Source: Chryseobacterium piperi
Lineage (GTDB): Bacteria; Bacteroidota; Bacteroidia; Flavobacteriales; Weeksellaceae
Direction of reading: 5' to 3'
DNA length: 64,000 nucleotides
NCBI RefSeq assembly: GCF_002285635.2
Contig: NZ_CP023049.2
Coordinates: 186,001-250,000, forward strand
Position 1 is the stretch's first letter, and each line of letters begins with the position of its first letter. A program made the translations under genes and the position numbers. This document shows positions 1-9,038 of the stretch, piece by piece. Below the pieces are notes generated by a model. The model saw only the letters and a list, made by a program, of their open reading frames with translations, searched no databases and had not been told where the DNA came from.

Positions 1-374
1 GATTTTAGGTGGGTATTCATTGGAACTACCAATAAAAGCAAAATAAGTCCTGTTAATGTTTTATCTATATTAAAATACATAGTAAAAGGAACTGCATCTT
101 TTGAAACTTGTATTTTATCAAAAATAAGAACGTTATTAAATCCCGGTAGGATATGTTGAAAAAGGACAATGGAAATAATAAAAATAACAAAGGCTAAACT
201 ATGATATAAATAGCGGGCATATTTTTTATTGTTTTCAAGACTGCGATACAAATATACCAAAGCATAAAAGGCTGATATAATGAGTGCTCCGGTAATTGAA
301 ATAAGCTGAGTTAAAAGACTCGTTATTACAATAGAAACCAATATGCTTGTTTTGACAGCTTCTTTTCTTTCCAT
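1..374 (-). CDS. Membrane protein, probable CPBP intramembrane protease, 3' part missing
   Basis: This reading frame starts with ATG at 374 and runs off the left edge, so only about 124 N-terminal residues are seen. An in-frame TAG lies a few codons upstream, which fixes the start. The protein opens with a charged stretch (MERKEAVKTS) and then has at least three hydrophobic segments, near residues 11-45, 60-78 and 110-122. The segment HILPGFNN followed by YFNIDKTLTGL resembles the N-terminal part of CPBP-type intramembrane glutamic endopeptidases as I recall that family. The catalytic EExxxR and HxxxN motifs would lie outside the window, so the family call is tentative. It sits 35 bases downstream of the cupin gene and is probably in its operon. 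Confidence 0.45.
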   Translation of the reverse strand, partial: MERKEAVKTSILVSIVITSLLTQLISITGALIISAFYALVYLYRSLENNKKYARYLYHSLAFVIFIISIVLFQHILPGFNNVLIFDKIQVSKDAVPFTMYFNIDKTLTGLILLLLVVPMNTHLK

Positions 375-409
375 AATGATGAAGTAATTTATTCGGTTCT
401 AAAAAATGC

Positions 410-877
410 CTATGGATTATTAGTCGTAATCACAAACATGATCAAAGGTTCATCTCCTGTGTTTTCTATAGAGTGATAACCTATAGAGTTTATGGCTGTG
501 ATATCTCCTTTTTGAAGAATTTTTTTACGTTCAGGTCCCTGTGCTCCGGTTCTTTCACGATATTCTCCGGTTCCATGGATAACGACATACAATTCTTCTT
601 CGTTTCGTTCATTATGGGTATGAAATCCGGATTCATCTCCTTTATTCAATAGAACCATATAAGCAGCCAGACGGTTATTGGCTAATTCTTTTTGATCAAA
701 CATATGTATCATATATACGGTTCCGCTTCCACCGTACATGTTTTCACGTCTATCTATTCGTGTAATGGTTCGTTCGTCCTTGCCAAATGGCATTACATAC
801 AGGTGAATATATTTTGAAACCTCTTGTATAACGTGATCAAATTCAGCGCCTTCAGGTAATATAACGGTGTCAGCCAT
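410..877 (-). CDS. Cupin-domain protein
   Basis: A 155-residue soluble protein with one cupin barrel. The first cupin motif is clear: His86 and His88 in SGFHTHN, followed by Glu93-95 and a Tyr-Val-Val-x-x-Gly strand. The second motif has GDITAINSIGYH with His135. These His and Glu residues would bind a metal ion. There is no signal peptide, so it is cytoplasmic. The substrate cannot be told from the sequence; cupins of this size include isomerases, dioxygenases and metal-binding sensors. It is preceded at 71 bases by a DUF1826-type protein with a similar barrel-like His/Asp pattern, and followed by a membrane protein, so the three are probably one transcript. Confidence 0.8.
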   Translation of the reverse strand: MADTVILPEGAEFDHVIQEVSKYIHLYVMPFGKDERTITRIDRRENMYGGSGTVYMIHMFDQKELANNRLAAYMVLLNKGDESGFHTHNERNEEELYVVIHGTGEYRERTGAQGPERKKILQKGDITAINSIGYHSIENTGDEPLIMFVITTNNP

Positions 878-948
878 GGGAGTTAAATATTAATGTATTG
901 AAATTTATATAATTATAGTAATAGAAGCTATTATCTATCAAATATTTC

Positions 949-1647
949 TTAGCAAATCAAAAGCAGACGGTATTCACCATCCTTTTCAATCGGAGCCCTA
1001 TGCACACAAGGTAAGACTTGCTGTGTCGGATGATCTACCGCCAGACGCCAAAGATGTCCTAATCCTAAATTGACAGGTTTTGCATCGGGCTTAGGGTGAT
1101 AATGAAGATCGAAAAAATACTCTTTCAGGAAGTCCTCAAACTCAGACTCGGGACCGTTATGTAATTCTTTCAGTTTTTCCCGGATTTCCGGAATCAGAAT
1201 TTTTTGTTCCACCTGATTATTGGGTATAATATCACTGGCAGCCCCGTAATAGGTGCATAAAAAAGTATCCGTTCCAATGGGTGAGCGATCGACATGGTAG
1301 GAATATACATCTGTTGAAATGAAATCGAGCTCATCATCGCGATTATACCTTTTAAGTAAATTGAGTGAAGGTAATGCTCCGAAATCTGTCAGTAATTGTA
1401 AGTCACCTAAGATCGTTTCCCTTGCCATATTACCTTTTTCTGATACTTGCAGAGCTAATAGGTCTTCAATGGAAATTTCCGTAATATTCTCTTTCAGTTG
1501 AAGTTGATCTACAATTTCTTTAAAATCACCGGCTAACTTTCTATGCCAGCACAATGCATTTATACCACCTTGAAAATGGAAATTGACAAGTTCAGAAAAA
1601 GTAGAAACCACTTCAATTTGATGGTTGTCACAAAATATATCGCTCAT
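949..1647 (-). CDS. DUF1826-like protein with an HxD...H...R pattern
   Basis: A 232-residue protein that I relate to DUF1826 from memory of that family. Shared features are an N-terminal INALCWHR block (residues 29-36, family pattern near VNLAVWQR), a central YHVDRSP block followed by LCTYYG (117-134), and a C-terminal VHRAP block followed by RLLL (215-230). His118, Asp120, His216 and Arg227 are spaced as in double-stranded beta-helix Fe(II)/2-oxoglutarate enzymes, but no activity is known to me for the family. It has its own promoter (a TAnnTTTG element 37-44 bases upstream of the ATG) and probably drives the cupin gene as well. Confidence is moderate for the family and low for any enzyme activity. 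Confidence 0.5.
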   Translation of the reverse strand: MSDIFCDNHQIEVVSTFSELVNFHFQGGINALCWHRKLAGDFKEIVDQLQLKENITEISIEDLLALQVSEKGNMARETILGDLQLLTDFGALPSLNLLKRYNRDDELDFISTDVYSYHVDRSPIGTDTFLCTYYGAASDIIPNNQVEQKILIPEIREKLKELHNGPESEFEDFLKEYFFDLHYHPKPDAKPVNLGLGHLWRLAVDHPTQQVLPCVHRAPIEKDGEYRLLLIC

Positions 1648-1657
1648 ATTTTAGAAT

Positions 1658-1691
1658 AAACAATTGAGTTGTTTAATTCATTGCAAAAATA
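1658..1691 (-). promoter_or_regulatory. Promoter -7 element with palindrome in the 5' leader
   Basis: On the minus strand TATTTTTG (1684-1691) matches the Bacteroidetes -7 consensus TAnnTTTG. Between it and the ATG at 1647 lies a palindrome, AAACAA-N5-TTGTTT (1658-1674), which could be a repressor site. No TTTG box is present at the -33 distance. Confidence 0.45.
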
Positions 1692-1747
1692 AGGAATAGG
1701 GGAGAAGATCCTGCTAAAATTATATTGGTTTTATCATGTTACCGAAG

Positions 1748-2164
1748 TTAGTCTTCTAAAACCGGTGCATTTTCAGTAAGTGCTTTTATGGAGTCGGGAA
1801 GGAATGGTCTGCCGCCGGTAGACGGAACGCAGGTTCCTGTAAAAGTAGCTTTCGTAGTGACTTTACCGTTCAGAATAATGGCTTGCTTAAAGTGCAGTTT
1901 GGGAGCGTCATTCTTATCGCGGAACAGTTCACAGGTTACCGTGAAGGTGTCTCCTTTTTTCAAAGATCTCAAAAAGCTGATTGTATATTCGGATAAAACC
2001 ATATTGACGCCATTTTTGGCTTCGTTTTCAAGATTGAAACCTAGAACCTCATCGATATATTGGTGTCTGCAATATTCCATGTAAAAGGGATAATACAAGC
2101 CATCCATAATTCCCTGTACATCAATATGCTCCTCTTTAGCTACATATTCTTTTGAGTATTTCAT
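1748..2164 (-). CDS. Acyl-CoA thioesterase, YbgC/4-hydroxybenzoyl-CoA type
   Basis: A 138-residue single hot-dog protein, the usual size for this family. The region HIDVQGIMDGLYYPFYMEYCR (residues 13-33) is the catalytic Asp15 followed by the long central helix of the hot-dog fold; the usual GHVNN is replaced by GIMDG. Two later blocks, SFLRSLKKGDTFTV and ATFTGTCVP, fit the outer strands. The expected reaction is hydrolysis of an acyl-CoA thioester in the cytoplasm; the acyl chain cannot be predicted. It stands alone, separated by about 100 bases from the DUF1826 gene downstream on the same strand. Confidence 0.7.
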   Translation of the reverse strand: MKYSKEYVAKEEHIDVQGIMDGLYYPFYMEYCRHQYIDEVLGFNLENEAKNGVNMVLSEYTISFLRSLKKGDTFTVTCELFRDKNDAPKLHFKQAIILNGKVTTKATFTGTCVPSTGGRPFLPDSIKALTENAPVLED

Positions 2165-2342
2165 AATATTAATTCTGTATTGAGTTTGAGTAGATAAAGC
2201 TAATTATTAATTGTATTAAATCAAAATCAAATCAATCTCTTCTAGGATTATATATGATAAAATCCAACATCTATGTGATATTGGACTTTATATTTTAATT
2301 GTAAATTAATATGTTATTTGTAGACAAACTGTCAATCATTAA

Positions 2343-2699
2343 TCAGGAGTTTTTTTTAACTACATTAATCATATGATCGATATCAAACGGTTTTTCGATA
2401 TAGTCATCTGCCATGCATTCTTTTGCTTTCTCCGGTAAATCATGTGACGTGGAAGTAAGTACAGCAGAAACGTCTTCTGTCTGAGGATCAGTCTTTAATT
2501 CTTCAATAACTTTTGCCCCTTTCTTGTCTCCCTTGATGTTATCATCGACAATAACAACATCGGGGTCAATCTCGTCGATTTTTTCAATTGGTTCGGTTGT
2601 TAAAGACGCAGTGACATCAAATCCTTCATCTTCTAGTACTTCATCCATTATATCCAGGATCTCTTCATTATCCTGGATAAGGACAACCTTTTTTTTCAT
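2343..2699 (-). CDS. Single-domain response regulator (CheY-like)
   Basis: A 118-residue protein that is only a receiver domain. Asp10 is the acidic-pocket residue (the preceding residue is Gln, not the usual Asp), Asp52 is the expected phospho-acceptor in VIVDDNI, Thr/Ser83-85 is the switch residue and Lys103 in EKPF is the conserved lysine. There is no output domain, so it would act by protein-protein contact or as a phosphate sink. No kinase gene is adjacent, and the partner is unknown. Upstream on the minus strand is a TATATTTA sequence close to the -7 consensus. Confidence 0.85.
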   Translation of the reverse strand: MKKKVVLIQDNEEILDIMDEVLEDEGFDVTASLTTEPIEKIDEIDPDVVIVDDNIKGDKKGAKVIEELKTDPQTEDVSAVLTSTSHDLPEKAKECMADDYIEKPFDIDHMINVVKKNS

Positions 2700-2898
2700 A
2701 TGTTTTTTAATAAGTTATATAAATATAAGAAAACTTTATGAAGTATGGTATATATTTTTAATACTTATAATTGTTATTTAAATAATTGGTAATCAGTGTT
2801 TTGTTGTGTATTTTTTTATTGGATTATTTTTATCAGACGAGTGATCTAGCGCCAATTTTTCTTAATAAAAAATCTAAATAATTTTAATCTAATCTCTA

Positions 2899-2906
2899 TA
2901 TATTTG
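2899..2906 (+). promoter_or_regulatory. Promoter -7 element of the AraC gene
   Basis: TATATTTG is a perfect TAnnTTTG match 59 bases before the ATG of the AraC-type gene. I see no TTTG at the expected -33 position. Confidence 0.5.
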
Positions 2907-2964
2907 TACGGGGCAGCCCTCAAAAACTAATTCCTGAAAAAATAATAAACTAAAAGAATAAAGA

Positions 2965-4104
2965 ATGGATAAAATGAATGTCTTAATTATTGTGACAGCA
3001 ATCTCCTTATTCATTTCATTGTTTCTTGCATTTTTCCTGCTTACGGTTAAAACAAAACATAAGACCAGTAACGTTCTTTTTGCTGTTTTTCTTATCATCA
3101 CTGCAATGGATATAAGTGATCCATTATTGAGCCTGATAATTAACCGGCCCTCGAATCTGGGAATGCTGAAAAATACTTTGGCCTTTCTGCAAATTCCTGT
3201 TTTTTATCTCTATGTATTGTCGGTTTGCTATTCTGACTTTAAGTTTAAACCAAAATATATCATACATCTGCTTCCGTTTTTAATAGCGAATATAATTTTG
3301 ATACCTCGCTTTTACACAGTGGATATTGCTTCTAAAATTGACTTTATTATGAATCGTCAAACCAGAATAGAGCTGCAGTTCAATCACGTTCTTTTTCATA
3401 TGCAGGTGCTTATCTATTTTGTTGCCATTTTTATGCTGTTGAGGAAATCAAAGAAATTGTATCTTGAAAACAACGCAGGAACAAGTATTCATTCTTATCA
3501 TTGGTTATTTCAATTTACCGTAGTACTGACTGTTTTATATCTGATTGCCATTCTCAAAAATATATTCAAGTTTTCGGACTATCCATATATCTCGGAATGG
3601 ATAAAAATTGGAATCCTGGTACTTCAGCTGTTTATTGTTTGCTGGTATTTATTTAAAGCGCTAAATAATCCAGATTTATTCAGAAATATCGATTCAAAAT
3701 TAAAACTCGTTTCGGATATTATTTTAGAAGAAAAGGAGAACGAACCTGAAGTGGTCAATGAAAAAGAATATAATGAAGAACTATTGAAGTTAAAGAATTA
3801 CATGATAAGTGAAAAGCCCTTTCTTAATCCTTCTTTAACGATCCAGGATATTTCTAAGGATATTGAGATCCCGGTTCGGGATTTATCACTTTTAATCAAT
3901 CATCAGCTAGGGCAGCATTTTTTTGATTTTATCAATACATACCGTATCGAAAGTGCGATGGCTATTTTAAAGGATACTGAAAAAAACAAAGTAACTGTTC
4001 TTGAAATTCTATATGAGGTTGGTTTTAATTCTAAATCTTCCTTTAATACTGCATTTAAAAAACATACCGGGATTACTCCGACAGAATATCGTAAAGCGTT
4101 GTAA
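2965..4104 (+). CDS. AraC-family regulator with N-terminal membrane domain
   Basis: A 379-residue protein in two parts. Residues 1-235 are strongly hydrophobic with about seven membrane helices. Residues 270-379 are an AraC/XylS DNA-binding domain with two helix-turn-helix units: the first around LTIQDISKDIEIPVRDLS, the second around VTVLEILYEVGFNSKSSF, ending in the typical GITPTEYRKAL. Membrane-bound AraC regulators of this build are common in Flavobacteriia. The signal is probably sensed in the membrane and the target may be the next gene, a periplasmic serine hydrolase in the same direction. That link is inference from position. Confidence 0.88.
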   Translation: MDKMNVLIIVTAISLFISLFLAFFLLTVKTKHKTSNVLFAVFLIITAMDISDPLLSLIINRPSNLGMLKNTLAFLQIPVFYLYVLSVCYSDFKFKPKYIIHLLPFLIANIILIPRFYTVDIASKIDFIMNRQTRIELQFNHVLFHMQVLIYFVAIFMLLRKSKKLYLENNAGTSIHSYHWLFQFTVVLTVLYLIAILKNIFKFSDYPYISEWIKIGILVLQLFIVCWYLFKALNNPDLFRNIDSKLKLVSDIILEEKENEPEVVNEKEYNEELLKLKNYMISEKPFLNPSLTIQDISKDIEIPVRDLSLLINHQLGQHFFDFINTYRIESAMAILKDTEKNKVTVLEILYEVGFNSKSSFNTAFKKHTGITPTEYRKAL

Positions 4105-4118
4105 TGTAGTGTTTTGTG

Positions 4119-4185
4119 AAAAGTCGTATGTTTGTAATCTGTACATCGTACGCTATATTTTGCTGAAATGCGTTCGACTTTTTTT
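4119..4185 (+). terminator. Possible terminator after the AraC gene
   Basis: AAAAGTCG (4119-4126) pairs perfectly with CGACTTTT (4175-4182) and is followed by a run of T up to 4185. The loop is long (48 bases), so the call is moderate. Confidence 0.4.
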
Positions 4186-4256
4186 ATTCGGTCGCGGGAG
4201 GACTATTTCTTTTACACATTTGTATCAACATCATCTACTAACGTAAATACGATACA

Positions 4257-5312
4257 ATGAAAAACGCATTAAAAATTTTAACGGTACTATTAATAAGCAA
4301 TTGTGCCTTTGGACAGGAAATTTCCAGCAGAATGGATTCCATTATTAAAACTAAACATGAAAAAAATCCGGACGTCGGAATCAGTGTTGGTTACATCCAC
4401 AATAATGAAGAGTATTATACAGCCTATGGGAAGCTGAGCAAAGAAAGCTCAATCAATATTGACAAAAATTCCATATTTGAAATTGCTTCTATTACTAAAA
4501 TCCTGACTTCAAATTTAATAGCACAGGCAGTGATTGAGCATAAAATAAATACAGATGATTATATAGATAATTATCTTCCTAAAGGATATGTATTACAAAA
4601 CAGTCTTAAAAAGAAAATAAAAATATCAGATTTAGCTTCTCACCAATCCGGATTACCTGATATAGATTTTGGAAAATTGATAGAGCTGAATCCACAGCAA
4701 CCGGTAAGCAATGTAACTGAAAAAACATTGACTGCCATTGTCAATAATTGTACTGAATTAATCGACTACGGAAAATACCGGTATTCAAGTATCGGTTATA
4801 CTTTACTGGGACAAATTTTAGAAAAAATATATGGGAAGAGTTATAATAAAATTCTTCACGAAAAAATTCTGTCTCCATCGAAAATGACGAACACATTGAC
4901 AAAAGATTTTAATGTGAAAAACATAACAACAGGTTACAATCCTAATGGTGGTATTCAGGAATTTTTTGAATGGAATATAACAGCATCTGCAGGGCTGGTG
5001 AAGTCCAATGCTTCTGATATGATTACCTATTTGAAATCGGTTTTGGCCAAAGACAATGCCATATCCCAGGCTGCTGTAGTCACTGAAAAAATCTACTACA
5101 AAGACAACAACAGGGAGATGGGTCTTGGAATCAATATCCTGACAGATGATCAAAATACAATTTATGTAAAATCAGGTGACTCTATGGGAGAATCTTCAAT
5201 TATATGTTACAATAGAGTTAAGAACTGGGGAGTTATTATTCTTTTGAATCAGAGGAACTCTAAAATGAGACAGGATTTATTAAATGAAATCTATGATACT
5301 TTATTAAAATAG
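4257..5312 (+). CDS. Secreted serine hydrolase, class C beta-lactamase family
   Basis: A 351-residue protein with a Sec signal peptide (about residues 1-20, cleavage near CAFGQ). The penicillin-binding/class C fold is shown by Ser78-Ile-Thr-Lys81, the catalytic SxxK motif, and by the HQSGLPD block at 129-135. The usual Tyr-x-Asn motif is here Tyr176-Ser-Ser178, and the third motif appears as KSGDSMG near residue 305. The Asn to Ser change occurs in esterase- and peptidase-like members, so an ordinary beta-lactamase role is not certain; D-aminopeptidase or esterase activity is equally possible. It acts in the periplasm or outside the cell. A CACATTTG sequence close to the -7 consensus lies about 40 bases before the ATG. 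Confidence 0.8.
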   Translation: MKNALKILTVLLISNCAFGQEISSRMDSIIKTKHEKNPDVGISVGYIHNNEEYYTAYGKLSKESSINIDKNSIFEIASITKILTSNLIAQAVIEHKINTDDYIDNYLPKGYVLQNSLKKKIKISDLASHQSGLPDIDFGKLIELNPQQPVSNVTEKTLTAIVNNCTELIDYGKYRYSSIGYTLLGQILEKIYGKSYNKILHEKILSPSKMTNTLTKDFNVKNITTGYNPNGGIQEFFEWNITASAGLVKSNASDMITYLKSVLAKDNAISQAAVVTEKIYYKDNNREMGLGINILTDDQNTIYVKSGDSMGESSIICYNRVKNWGVIILLNQRNSKMRQDLLNEIYDTLLK

Positions 5313-5340
5313 ATCTTTCCAGAATATGCTCTGGTAATTA

Positions 5341-5372
5341 TAAATCCCCCTTATTACAGGAGGATTTATTTT
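5341..5372 (+). terminator. Terminator of the serine hydrolase gene
   Basis: TAAATCC (5341-5347) pairs with GGATTTA (5362-5368), with further C-G pairs inside, and is followed by TTTTG. It lies just after the stop codon. Confidence 0.6.
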
Positions 5373-5441
5373 GTATTCAGTTTCGTTAAAAGAAATCTAT
5401 ATGACTCTAAAAACGGAAAAATGATCCGTTTGAACTAAGTC

Positions 5442-6896
5442 TTAATTACGGAAGAATTGACCGATATCTGCGGAATCAAACGTAAAAGCTGCTTGATTTT
5501 CAGATTTATCTATTTTTTTGTTAATCGTCAATGCCCATAGAACCAATTCTTTACAGAAATTTTGATCCTCTGCACTTAATCCGGAAGTATTTTCTTCAAC
5601 TACAGCTACTAAAGGAGGAATGCTGTTGAGCTTTCCATAATATTCCTTATCAGTATCCATATAATTGAGCTCCAGATGGTTTTTATTAAACCATTTGATT
5701 AAGTCGGTATACGGTGTTTTGATGCCTTCTTTTTCCAACTTAGAAATACGAGGAAACAGGCTTTCAAATTGAACCATAACGGCTTTATCAATTAATATCT
5801 TTGCAACATAATCTGCACCTTCCTGTTCACCTTCATACACAAGTTCGATTTTTCCTGTAATAGACGGAATAATTGACATGAAGTCAAGTAATCGAACTGT
5901 CATTTTTTTAGCATCTGATTCGATCAAACGTAATTTTGCGGCGGCAACCAGATTTTCCATCGCACTGATGGTAAGACGGGCACTGACACCGCTTTTTGCA
6001 TCCACATATTCACTATCGCGTGCTGCAAAAGCGACTTCCTCTAAAAGATCTTTTGCCAGCCCCGGAATTTGTATTCTTGATTGATCTTCAGCTGAAACTC
6101 TGGCTTCCTGCTCTGTAATCTGGCGGGCAAGGGCAATCGTTTGAGGATAGTGCGTGAAAATCTGTGATCCGATTCTATCCTTTAAAGGAGTTACGATACT
6201 TCCGCGATTGGTATAATCTTCCGGATTGGCTGTGAATACAAACTGGATATCAAGCGGCATTCGCAGCTGAAAACCACGAATCTGAATATCACCTTCCTGT
6301 AGAATATTAAACAGAGATACTTGAATCCTGGCTTGTAAATCGGGCAATTCGTTTAAGACAAATATAGAACGGTTAGCACGGGGAATCATTCCGTAATGCA
6401 AAACACGTTCATCGGAATAAGGCAGCTTTAAAGTGGCTGCTTTGATCGGATCTATATCCCCAATCAAATCGGCAACATTCACATCCGGTGTTGCCAGCTT
6501 TTCAAAGAATCGGTTGGAGCGGTGTACCCATGCAATTGGAGTATCATCGCCATGTTCAGCAATAAGATCTCTGGCAAATTTTGAGATAGGATGAAATGGG
6601 CTGTCATTGATTTCTGATCCCTTTACAATAGGCATATATTCGTCAAGAAGATCAACCATGCTTCTCGCAATCCTAGTTTTTGCCTGTCCGCGTAAGCCCA
6701 GAAGATTGATATGGTGACCGGCAAGAATTGCCTTTTTCAATTGGGGAATTACCGTATCTTCATAACCTAATAGTCCTTCAAATACGGGTTCTTTAGCTTT
6801 AATTCGTGCAATTAAATTGGCCTGGATTTCTTCATTAATCGTTTTATCAGTGTATCCGGATTTTTTTAACTCTTTGAATGTAATATCGTTTTTCAT
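5442..6896 (-). CDS. AAA+ ATPase, MoxR/magnesium-chelatase I-like
   Basis: A 484-residue AAA+ protein. The Walker A loop is GLRGQAKT (residues 67-74). The Walker B strand reads IFVLNELPDL, with Asn where Asp is usual, and is followed by the family signatures SLFNILQEGD and VFTANPEDYTNRG. The C-terminal part (330-484) is helical and not recognised. With the VWA protein encoded next, it forms an ATPase/VWA pair like ChlI-ChlD or MoxR systems, thought to remodel or load metal into target proteins. No chelatase or MoxF-type target lies nearby, so the substrate is unknown. The gene precedes the VWA gene on the map but follows it in transcription, 81 bases after its stop codon. Confidence 0.8.
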   Translation of the reverse strand: MKNDITFKELKKSGYTDKTINEEIQANLIARIKAKEPVFEGLLGYEDTVIPQLKKAILAGHHINLLGLRGQAKTRIARSMVDLLDEYMPIVKGSEINDSPFHPISKFARDLIAEHGDDTPIAWVHRSNRFFEKLATPDVNVADLIGDIDPIKAATLKLPYSDERVLHYGMIPRANRSIFVLNELPDLQARIQVSLFNILQEGDIQIRGFQLRMPLDIQFVFTANPEDYTNRGSIVTPLKDRIGSQIFTHYPQTIALARQITEQEARVSAEDQSRIQIPGLAKDLLEEVAFAARDSEYVDAKSGVSARLTISAMENLVAAAKLRLIESDAKKMTVRLLDFMSIIPSITGKIELVYEGEQEGADYVAKILIDKAVMVQFESLFPRISKLEKEGIKTPYTDLIKWFNKNHLELNYMDTDKEYYGKLNSIPPLVAVVEENTSGLSAEDQNFCKELVLWALTINKKIDKSENQAAFTFDSADIGQFFRN

Positions 6897-6977
6897 TTTT
6901 CTTTTAAGTAATAATAATTATTGAATAAGACCGTAATCTTAACACTTTAACTGTAATTTTGGCATCTGGCATCTAAC

Positions 6978-8120
6978 TTATATTCTCTTTATCCTGTTTT
7001 TTTCATAATCTTCAAAAATCATTTGTCCCAATCCAGACAACCCTGTCAGAAAGGCTTTCCCTTTATTTTGTGCGGTAAATGCTTCTACAAACTGGCGTAG
7101 GTAAGGATCCTGGGCAATCATAAATGTGGTAATGGGAATTTTCAACTTTCTGGCTTGTGCTGCCCTGTTGAGGCACTGGGAAACAATCATTTCATCCAGA
7201 CCGTTACTGTTCATGTAAAATTCTCCGGTAGGTAACTGGATACAGCTTGGTTTTCCATCGGTAATCATAAAGATCTGTTTGTTGGTATTCCTTTTTCTGC
7301 GCAGAATATCCATAGCCAGTTCCAGACCTGCAACAGTGTTGGTGTGATAAGGGCCTACCTTCAGGTAGGGAAGGTCTTTTACTTTTATTGGCCACGCTTC
7401 ATTTCCAAAAACGATAATGTCGATCGAATCTTTGGGGTATTTTCTGTTAATGAGTTCCACTAACGCCATGGCTACTTTTTTAGCAGGCGTAATCCGGTCT
7501 TCCCCATATAAAATCATGGAATGGCTAATGTCGATCATAAGGACAGTACTCATTTGAGCTTTATGCTTGGTTTCCTCTACAATGAGATCATCTTCCGTGA
7601 GACGTAAATCTGCAATTCCATTATTGATCTGTGCATTTTTTAAGCTTTCGGTCATGTTTACCAGAGATAAGTCATCTCCATATTGATAGGAACGATTTTC
7701 ACCATCCCGCTCATCACCGACTCCTGTTTTTGTTGTACGATGGTTTCCTACACCACTTTTTTTCAGCTTTCCAAAAATCTGATCTAGGGCATACTCCCGT
7801 AAAGCGGCTTCCAATTTAGCGGTCAGTATATTTTTGCCTTTTCCGGATCCGGTATTGCCTTCTTCGGTATCATCCTCCTTCTTAATATATCCCCGTTTTC
7901 TTAAATCTTCTTCAAAATCCTCAAGGGTGTATTCATCAGTGAAAATGTCATACTCTTTATCCAGCATATCGAGCCAGTGAAAAGCTTCTTCGATATCACC
8001 GGAGGTATGGGTGAGCAGGTCTTTAAAAATGTCGAAAACCCGATCGAAATTGGATACTTCTTCCGGAATATGTTTACTGAATATAAAGCCTTTTTGAAAA
8101 TTTAAATATGTATTTGTCAT
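6978..8120 (-). CDS. VWA-domain protein, partner of the AAA+ ATPase
   Basis: A 380-residue soluble protein. Its C-terminal half is a von Willebrand A domain with a full metal-ion adhesion site: Asp197-x-Ser199-x-Ser201 (DISHS), a Thr in HTNTVAG and the TDG block in FMITDGKPS. The N-terminal half (1-180) is charged and helical with a low-complexity acidic/glycine stretch near 82-95. There is no signal peptide. Together with the AAA+ protein encoded downstream it resembles the D/I subunits of chelatase-like machines. The VWA gene is first in the operon. Confidence 0.8.
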   Translation of the reverse strand: MTNTYLNFQKGFIFSKHIPEEVSNFDRVFDIFKDLLTHTSGDIEEAFHWLDMLDKEYDIFTDEYTLEDFEEDLRKRGYIKKEDDTEEGNTGSGKGKNILTAKLEAALREYALDQIFGKLKKSGVGNHRTTKTGVGDERDGENRSYQYGDDLSLVNMTESLKNAQINNGIADLRLTEDDLIVEETKHKAQMSTVLMIDISHSMILYGEDRITPAKKVAMALVELINRKYPKDSIDIIVFGNEAWPIKVKDLPYLKVGPYHTNTVAGLELAMDILRRKRNTNKQIFMITDGKPSCIQLPTGEFYMNSNGLDEMIVSQCLNRAAQARKLKIPITTFMIAQDPYLRQFVEAFTAQNKGKAFLTGLSGLGQMIFEDYEKNRIKRI

Positions 8121-8489
8121 AAGACGCTACTGTTTTTCTATTACTTGCTTTCGTATTTTGTGTACTTTATTGAATGGCTAAGTAGTTTTTTTGTATTGAA
8201 TTCTAGTGAAATTGTTCTCGCAATATTCTGTATTTTTTACTGTGTTTAAAACAAACAAGTTACGAAATATCATAAAAGGAGTATGCAATGCAAAATAGAA
8301 AATACTAATGATTGTGATATGAAATGAGCATATAGTGTTCATTGAAATTCTAATTGGTTATTATTGTTTTTCGTGACTTCTGAAACTGCGATATAATCAG
8401 GCTTTGTAAGCGTAAGTGAAAATTAATTACATTATTTTTTCTTTTGCAAAATTCTGAACATTATCTTTGCAGCTATTAAAGAAAAATTG
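8121..8489. other. Intergenic region between divergent genes
   Basis: About 370 AT-rich bases between the divergent VWA and lipoprotein genes. The only signal I can support is TATCTTTG at 8462-8469, a TAnnTTTG -7 element for the lipoprotein gene, 20 bases before its ATG. No open frame of interest or hairpin stands out. Confidence 0.45.
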
Positions 8490-9038
8490 ATGATGAAAAA
8501 AATAATATTTCTCGCTTCCGCTGTTTTAGTACTCAATTCTTGTGTGGTATCTACTGCTGCAAAGGTAGTAAAGGGTGCTGTAAACGTAAGTTACAAGGCG
8601 GTAAAAGGAACCGTGAATGGAATTAGCTGGGCAGTAAGCAAAGCCAAGGGAAAAATTGATGAAGATCGTTTAGATGGGACCTGGAGAGTGGTGGGTGCTT
8701 ACCGTGGCTCTTTTGAAGATTTTACAAAAGATCAGAACCCTGAAAGCTCTTTTACTTCAGACTGTACAGATGGTTTCGATCAGATTGTTTTCAAAGCTAA
8801 AAAATCCAAGTTCAAACCGGCACATTGCAGCTCTGGTAAGGAGGATTGGGTGAAATATTCACTGGAGTTCGGAAGAAACCCTGTAACCCAGGAGAAAGAA
8901 AATTATATTAAGTATAACTCCAATAATTATATTTCCGTTATCGATGTTAATAATAAAACAATGGTTCTGGAAGGAAATGTAATTCCTAAACTGGCTTTTT
9001 CAGGGACTAAACTTTTTCTTTTAGAAAAGGTAAAATAG
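8490..9038 (+). CDS. Lipoprotein of unknown function
   Basis: A protein of about 182 residues starting at either ATG of a tandem pair (8490 or 8493). The N-terminus is a lipoprotein signal with the lipobox LNSC, so the Cys near position 18 would be lipidated. Next comes an alternating Val/Lys repeat (VVKGAVN, YKAVKGTVN, WAVSKAKG) likely to form an amphipathic helix. From DGTWRVVG onwards the pattern of strands with WRV and FDQIVFK blocks and a closing LFLLEKVK resembles a small lipocalin-like barrel. Two Cys residues in the barrel could form a disulphide. I do not recognise a named family. The next gene, glutaminase, follows in the same direction. Confidence 0.65.
   Translation: MMKKIIFLASAVLVLNSCVVSTAAKVVKGAVNVSYKAVKGTVNGISWAVSKAKGKIDEDRLDGTWRVVGAYRGSFEDFTKDQNPESSFTSDCTDGFDQIVFKAKKSKFKPAHCSSGKEDWVKYSLEFGRNPVTQEKENYIKYNSNNYISVIDVNNKTMVLEGNVIPKLAFSGTKLFLLEKVK

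Noticed and set aside
4257-5312. Resistance-type class C beta-lactamase
   Set aside because: The Tyr-x-Asn motif is Tyr-Ser-Ser and the family is broad, so a resistance role is not supported.
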